DNA of 20,625 nucleotides from Stephanodiscus triporus. Lineage: Eukaryota; Bacillariophyta; Thalassiosirophyceae; Thalassiosirales; Thalassiosiraceae. The notes under the pieces were generated by a model. It had not been told where the DNA came from and ran no database searches. It saw only the letters and a program-made list of their open reading frames with translations. This document shows, piece by piece, positions 17,430-20,625 of this stretch. Positions within the stretch are counted from its first letter, which is position 1. Each line of letters begins with the position of its first letter. Location of the stretch: positions 1 to 20,625 of the forward strand of contig JALLAZ010000167.1 of the NCBI GenBank assembly GCA_036939755.1. Direction: 5' to 3'. The translations under genes and the position numbers were made by a program.

Positions 17430-18746
17430 CATTCTCAAGAGTGAGCATTTGTGACATTATTCTACTTCCCCGGGAACAATTGGCTGTAGCCTTTGATGCC
17501 TGCATCCATGAATATTTGGGCATATTTTTGTGATGCATCGACGTGGACTGAAGCTTATGTGGATTTCCCCCACTTTGTTGAAATTCAATTCTTTCATTAA
17601 CACTTTGACTGTCTTGCTGTCCATCATTGAGAGAGCACAATCTCATTTTGTTAATTGACCTTCGAGCAGGTTGGTCCAAAGGGTGATGATTGCTGTGAGG
17701 TATTCAAGCAGGTTGTTCGATGCTCAGATTGTGCTGCTACTTTGATTGCGATGGGAATTGCTGCCTCAGGTCTGTCTGCATTGCCTGACCCCTGGGAAGA
17801 CTGACCATGAGATTGGTGAATATACATGTCAATGTAGCCACGGCTTTCGACTGGGACATTGACAATGAGTTCCCTTCATCCAGAGGCAAATGGAACATAA
17901 CTCTGGTAAGTACTTTTGGTATGGAATCTCGTGTTGTACTGAGGAGTGCAATTTGTTGGGGTCCCATTCTTCTTCATATCAAAGCAACTTGATGGCAATG
18001 CCGCAAATGGACTCAGACACTACTTCACATTCAAAAGAACACGGTGCGCCACGGAATGTGTGCCAGAGGGTGACAATGGCAGTTCTTTCTTTGGTGAGTT
18101 GTGTTGCTGTTTGAGGCGCTGTCATGTAGATGTAGTGGAGTGTCCTGCGACAGTAAGCTGAGATTTGTAGTTGATTTTTGTCGCCAGAATTTTATGCTCT
18201 GAGTATTTTCACCTCATTGCTATTTCCAAGTTTAAGATTTGACGGATACAAAAGCCATATCTGGTTGCTCGGAGGAGCTCTTTTTGGAAAAAGCTGTTCA
18301 CTGAGGTGCCTGGACTCCACTCCCAGCTTTGGCCATGGATGAGTTGGTCCTTTGGGACAATTTGTTTGAGTTAATCGATTGTGTTCTGAGCCATTATATT
18401 CATTGGAACCAATTGAGACCAGGGATGGAGGTGATGTGTTTCAGTGGAATCGGAAGGCTATAACTGTATACTTTACATCCTTTGCACAGAGTTTGCACAG
18501 AGGTTCAGGCTTCCCTAATGCACCTTTGTGATTCCCAAAATCAAGGGCATCGTAAAGGTCTTGCTGTTGTTTGCCTGCATTGATTTTGGTTCGAGGACAA
18601 ATGCTTCTGTTGTGAGGATGATTCCATTCGTTTCCACAGTGGATTAAGTCCGAAGACTACTTTCAGGCTGTTTGGAGGCTTGAACTCTGCTGTGTCTCTA
18701 ATGCTTTCCCAAGGTCAAAGTTGTACTTTCTCAGGGTTGCTAGGTT
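17430..18746 (-). pseudogene. Reverse transcriptase / RNase H of the DIRS-like element, inactivated
   Basis: Pieces in order on the minus strand: LRKYNFDLGKALE (about 18735-18697), NPLWKRME, DALDFGNHKGALGKPE, YSLPIPLKHITSIPGL, MNIMAQNTID, RYGFCIRQ, then RT motif A region LATKINYKS (Asn codon at 18170-18172 where the catalytic Asp is expected). Next come GAPCSFE, WDPNKLH, ELIVNVPVESRGYIDMYIHQ (YIHQ at 17813-17824 in place of YxDD) and AAIPIAIKVAA. The text then jumps at about 17717-17722 to NNLLEYLTAIITLW...DCALSMMDS, an RNase H-like segment, and ends with FPGK-x-NNV near 17460. The RT thumb region between these appears deleted. There are many stops, for example the TGA at 17643-17645. The frame changes repeatedly, so limits are approximate. 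Confidence 0.72.
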
Positions 18747-19160
18747 GTGAGCTGCTCTCTCTGCTGTGATTCGAAGCTTGACTCAGGTGGGGATGGTGTT
18801 TCACAGGGCAAAATAATGATCACTTTGATTTTGTTGATGAGGTTGTTGGGCCAATCAAATGATGGTTGTGAGATGTCCCTGGTTAACTTACAAGGTGAGT
18901 GCAAATAATACTTACCAAGCAATTGTGTCAGTTGTTGTGTTGTTGTGGCTAATGTTGCTTCTCGACGTGCTTTTGCTTTTGTTGATTGATTAGCTTGCTG
19001 AGTGATGTTGATGATCCAGGGACTCGGGACTTGTTTCGGAGTTGATACAATGTCTTGAATTACTACCTTTGGATGCTTGGCTGGTTCAACTCTCTTGATA
19101 GTTGCTATGGTTGGTGCTGCTGATGGCTGAATTTGGTCGGCTTTGAAAGGGAATGGGAGG
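18740..19160 (-). pseudogene. Pro/Gln-rich segment before the RT domain
   Basis: One minus-strand frame is open for about 140 codons to a TAG at 18740-18742, with no ATG near its start. It is rich in Pro, Gln, Thr and Lys (for example PFPFKADQIQPSAAPTIATI, then TQQANQSTKAKARREA, then DISQPSFDWPNNLINK). It probably represents the N-terminal or linker part of the element's polyprotein. The next segment continues in another frame. No enzyme motif is present. Confidence 0.5.
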
Positions 19161-19217
19161 TCGGGAGGTCAGGTTTTGCAGGTCTGGTTGGACCCGGCTG
19201 GGTCCTGACCTGAGAAG

Positions 19218-20026
19218 TCAGACCAACTTCTTGCTAATCTCTTCTCTGCACCTTTTTAAGAAGGTAAGGAAATCTGCTTGTTTGTTGCTTGGAATGTTGT
19301 TGTTCATCATGTTGCTCAAATTTCTTGAGCAGTTGCCATATTAGTCACCTTTGATATGAAATTGTGCACACACATCTTCTGTTCCTTCTTCCAGTTGGGA
19401 CGATTGTGTGGGAGGACCAAAACGAAGTAAACCTTCCATGTTTCACCAGGGAGTAACTTGAATTCATCTGGTTGCGATGTGAATTTCATGATTTTGCCAT
19501 TGCCATCTTTGCTTTTACGCTTCCTTCTTCCGCCCCAAGGTTCTCTGCTGCAGCCAGGTTTTTTGATTTCCATGGTTGTTGTGGACGCGCCTTGGACTTT
19601 TTGAACATTGCAGAAAAGGTTAAGTTGAACGTTCCATTGAGGACTCTGTCTACCCAATCTTTGAATTTGAGGACTTTGTCATTGACTTGGCTTCAAGAGA
19701 TGTGTGCTAGTTTGCACATTTGAGCCAGCTTTGAATTTGTTTGTCCAATTCAGTCATCAAAGCTCTTCTTGTTGTGGCCTGAGGCTGTGATTTTGTTATT
19801 CTGATTGCTTGAGCAAGGTTTTATCTCATCTAATATTTTATTTTAGATGACAGATATGTTTAACTTTCTAGCGGTTGTCCAAGTTTGGCTCTTGTTCGTG
19901 TAATTGTAAAGCAAAGATAGTGAAATTACTTGGGGTTTTTGAGTTGGAGTATAAGAACTCTCTGACACAAAAAGCTTGAGTGGTGCCTGATGATGCAAAG
20001 GCAATGTCTGAAATCCCTTGTTCCAT
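19218..20026 (-). pseudogene. Gag-like protein of the DIRS-like element
   Basis: It begins at an ATG (20024-20026, MEQGISDIAFASSG...) and ends at a TGA at 19218-19220. Recognisable pieces are ITKSQPQATTRRALMTELD, KFKDWVDRVLNGTFNLTF (about 19619-19669), FKLLPGETWK, RPNWKKEQKMC, then across a one-base shift FHIKGD-stop-YGNCSR (19326-19361), ending with a FLTFLKRCREE helix. The C...FHIKG.C...C arrangement suits a zinc-binding nucleic-acid-binding domain; one Cys position is now the TAA at 19341-19343. Stops also occur near 19890 and 19695. As a gag-like protein it would have packaged element RNA (inference). Confidence 0.65.
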
Positions 20027-20064
20027 AACAGCTTAACCGTTATAAGGGTTCCGACGGGAATGAG

Positions 20065-20085
20065 TACCTACTTTTCAAGTAGGTA
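20065..20085. repeat. Perfect 9-base hairpin near the DIRS-like element's 5' side
   Basis: TACCTACTT and AAGTAGGTA are separated by TTC. It lies about 40 bases upstream of the gag-like ATG and may be part of the element's end or leader. Confidence 0.5.
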
Positions 20086-20098
20086 TGTATCTCACCCT

Positions 20099-20490
20099 GT
20101 TGATTTTCTACGTAGGAATTAATACTAAAACACAACACACAGCACAGAAACAAACATCCCCACCATGGTGAGCTTCCGCCGCCTCCAGCGGTGCAGATTT
20201 TATGGTTAAACCCAATCCGGCGCAAACCCGACATGGGAGAGGGGTTGGGGGAGGGGGCGGTCAAAGCCTTGGCTGGAAATGTCGGTGTCGCGTCATGTTG
20301 CCAACTCGACAAAGACCATGTCGGCGACATTGTCCGATTTTGGCTCTTCGGATGCGCTGACATGTCGTGTCAGCATGCTGATTATCCAACATGTCGGCAA
20401 AAAGCAGCAGACTGGTTCTCATCCTAGCTGGACCAATTTGTTGCATTCTCAATTTTTTGATAGTAATTCCTACATGGAAAAAAAGCCAAC
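20099..20490. repeat. Inverted pair of a CTACGTAGGAATTA-type end, MITE-like
   Basis: The left arm starts GTTGATTTTCTACGTAGGAA (20099-) and continues TTAATACTAAAA. The right arm, read as reverse complement from 20490, starts GTTGGC, then T-rich, then CCATGTAGGAATTACTATCA. The arms share about 35-40 bases with several mismatches and enclose about 310 bases without a convincing gene. A third, direct copy of the left arm lies at 20593-20623. Confidence 0.45.
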
Positions 20491-20592
20491 GGCTTTTTGA
20501 CTGAGAAGTTCATTGCAATTTGCGTATCAAAATATCTAGCGTAATTATTATTTTTACTCTACGATAACACAAAAAACAACAACCTACCTCTC
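20126..20592. other. Non-coding right end
   Basis: No supported gene; the longest plus frame (20191-20427) has no domain. It contains several CATGTCGG-type words and a perfect 7-base hairpin GCTGACA/TGTCAGC at 20356-20374. Confidence 0.45.
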
Positions 20593-20623
20593 GTTGATTT
20601 TTCACGTAGGAATAAGTATGAAC
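20593..20623 (+). repeat. Direct copy of the 20099 repeat arm
   Basis: GTTGATTTTTCACGTAGGAA followed by TAAGTATGAAC closely matches the arm at 20099-20125, 494 bases further on. The window ends here, so the rest of the repeat is not visible. Confidence 0.5.
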
Positions 20624-20625
20624 AG

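Larger units (their letters stand above)
16144..20026 (-). mobile_element. Degenerate DIRS-like retrotransposon (gag-RT-RH-YR)
   Basis: Read on the minus strand, remnants follow the DIRS order. A gag-like ORF (20026 to 19218) is followed by a Pro/Gln-rich segment and reverse transcriptase (about 19160 to 17720), an RNase H-like segment (about 17717 to 17430) and a tyrosine recombinase (17349 to 16144). DIRS elements integrate with a tyrosine recombinase instead of a DDE integrase; that pairing with RT defines the call. All parts carry stops and frameshifts. The sequence is T-rich on the plus strand, unlike the GC-rich host genes. Terminal repeats were not delimited; a hairpin at 20065-20085 and those near 16045 are close to the coding limits. 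Confidence 0.78.

Noticed and set aside
17872..18161. Plus-strand frames in the right-hand region
   Set aside because: They are antisense to RT fragments that match on the minus strand.
1..20625. CRISPR array, bacterial operons, rRNA or tRNA genes
   Set aside because: No regular spaced repeats, no ribosome-binding-site-linked gene runs and no RNA-gene signatures; gene content is eukaryotic.

Overview
The window looks like nuclear DNA from a eukaryotic microalga, most probably a diatom. Four things point there. A cysteine/tryptophan domain typical of diatom proteins sits on a single-pass membrane protein (9607-10983). A decayed retrotransposon at the right matches a family I know mainly from diatom genomes. 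Two genes are eukaryote-only (a SAYSvFN-domain protein and COP9 signalosome subunit 3). Genes are monocistronic, on both strands, with AATAAA-type 3' signals. Species cannot be named from the sequence alone.

Layout, left to right. Positions 94 to about 3245 (minus) hold a broken reverse-transcriptase retroelement whose RT motifs are intact but whose frame is interrupted. Positions 3250-3960 are a GC-rich, GAC/GTC-biased block with no convincing gene. Positions 4000-5985 are non-coding and contain two diverged direct copies of a ~430-base repeat (about 4611-5065 and 5460-5890); the second abuts the SAYSvFN gene (5986-7182, +). An FkbM-type methyltransferase gene (7501-8721, -) faces it. Next come a shredded coiled-coil pseudogene (8890-9531, +) and the diatom-type membrane protein (9607-10983, -). 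A nested inverted-repeat (foldback) element lies at 11280-11511. It is followed by a small zinc-finger protein with an Stc1-like N-terminus (12048-12590, +) and by a CSN3 homologue (13244-15646, +) with a very long acidic N-terminus and a probable in-frame intron.

The right quarter (about 16144-20026, -) is one degenerate DIRS-like retrotransposon: a gag-like ORF with a Cys/His motif, then reverse transcriptase, RNase H and tyrosine recombinase, in that order. Several catalytic residues are gone: motif A Asp is Asn, the YxDD box reads YIHQ, one recombinase Arg is Cys and another is a stop codon. Most of these changes are transitions. The last ~500 bases carry repeated copies of a CTACGTAGGAAT motif that also occurs near 4118, 4300 and 11280.

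The intact genes do not form a pathway together. SAYSD1 (ribosome/ER quality control linked to UFMylation) and CSN3 (deneddylation) both belong to ubiquitin-like modifier biology, but their nearness is probably chance. No intact, clearly new multi-gene system is visible. The most unusual items are the Stc1-like plus C2H2 protein, the extended CSN3, the paired repeat upstream of SAYSD1, and the catalytically dead DIRS-like element.
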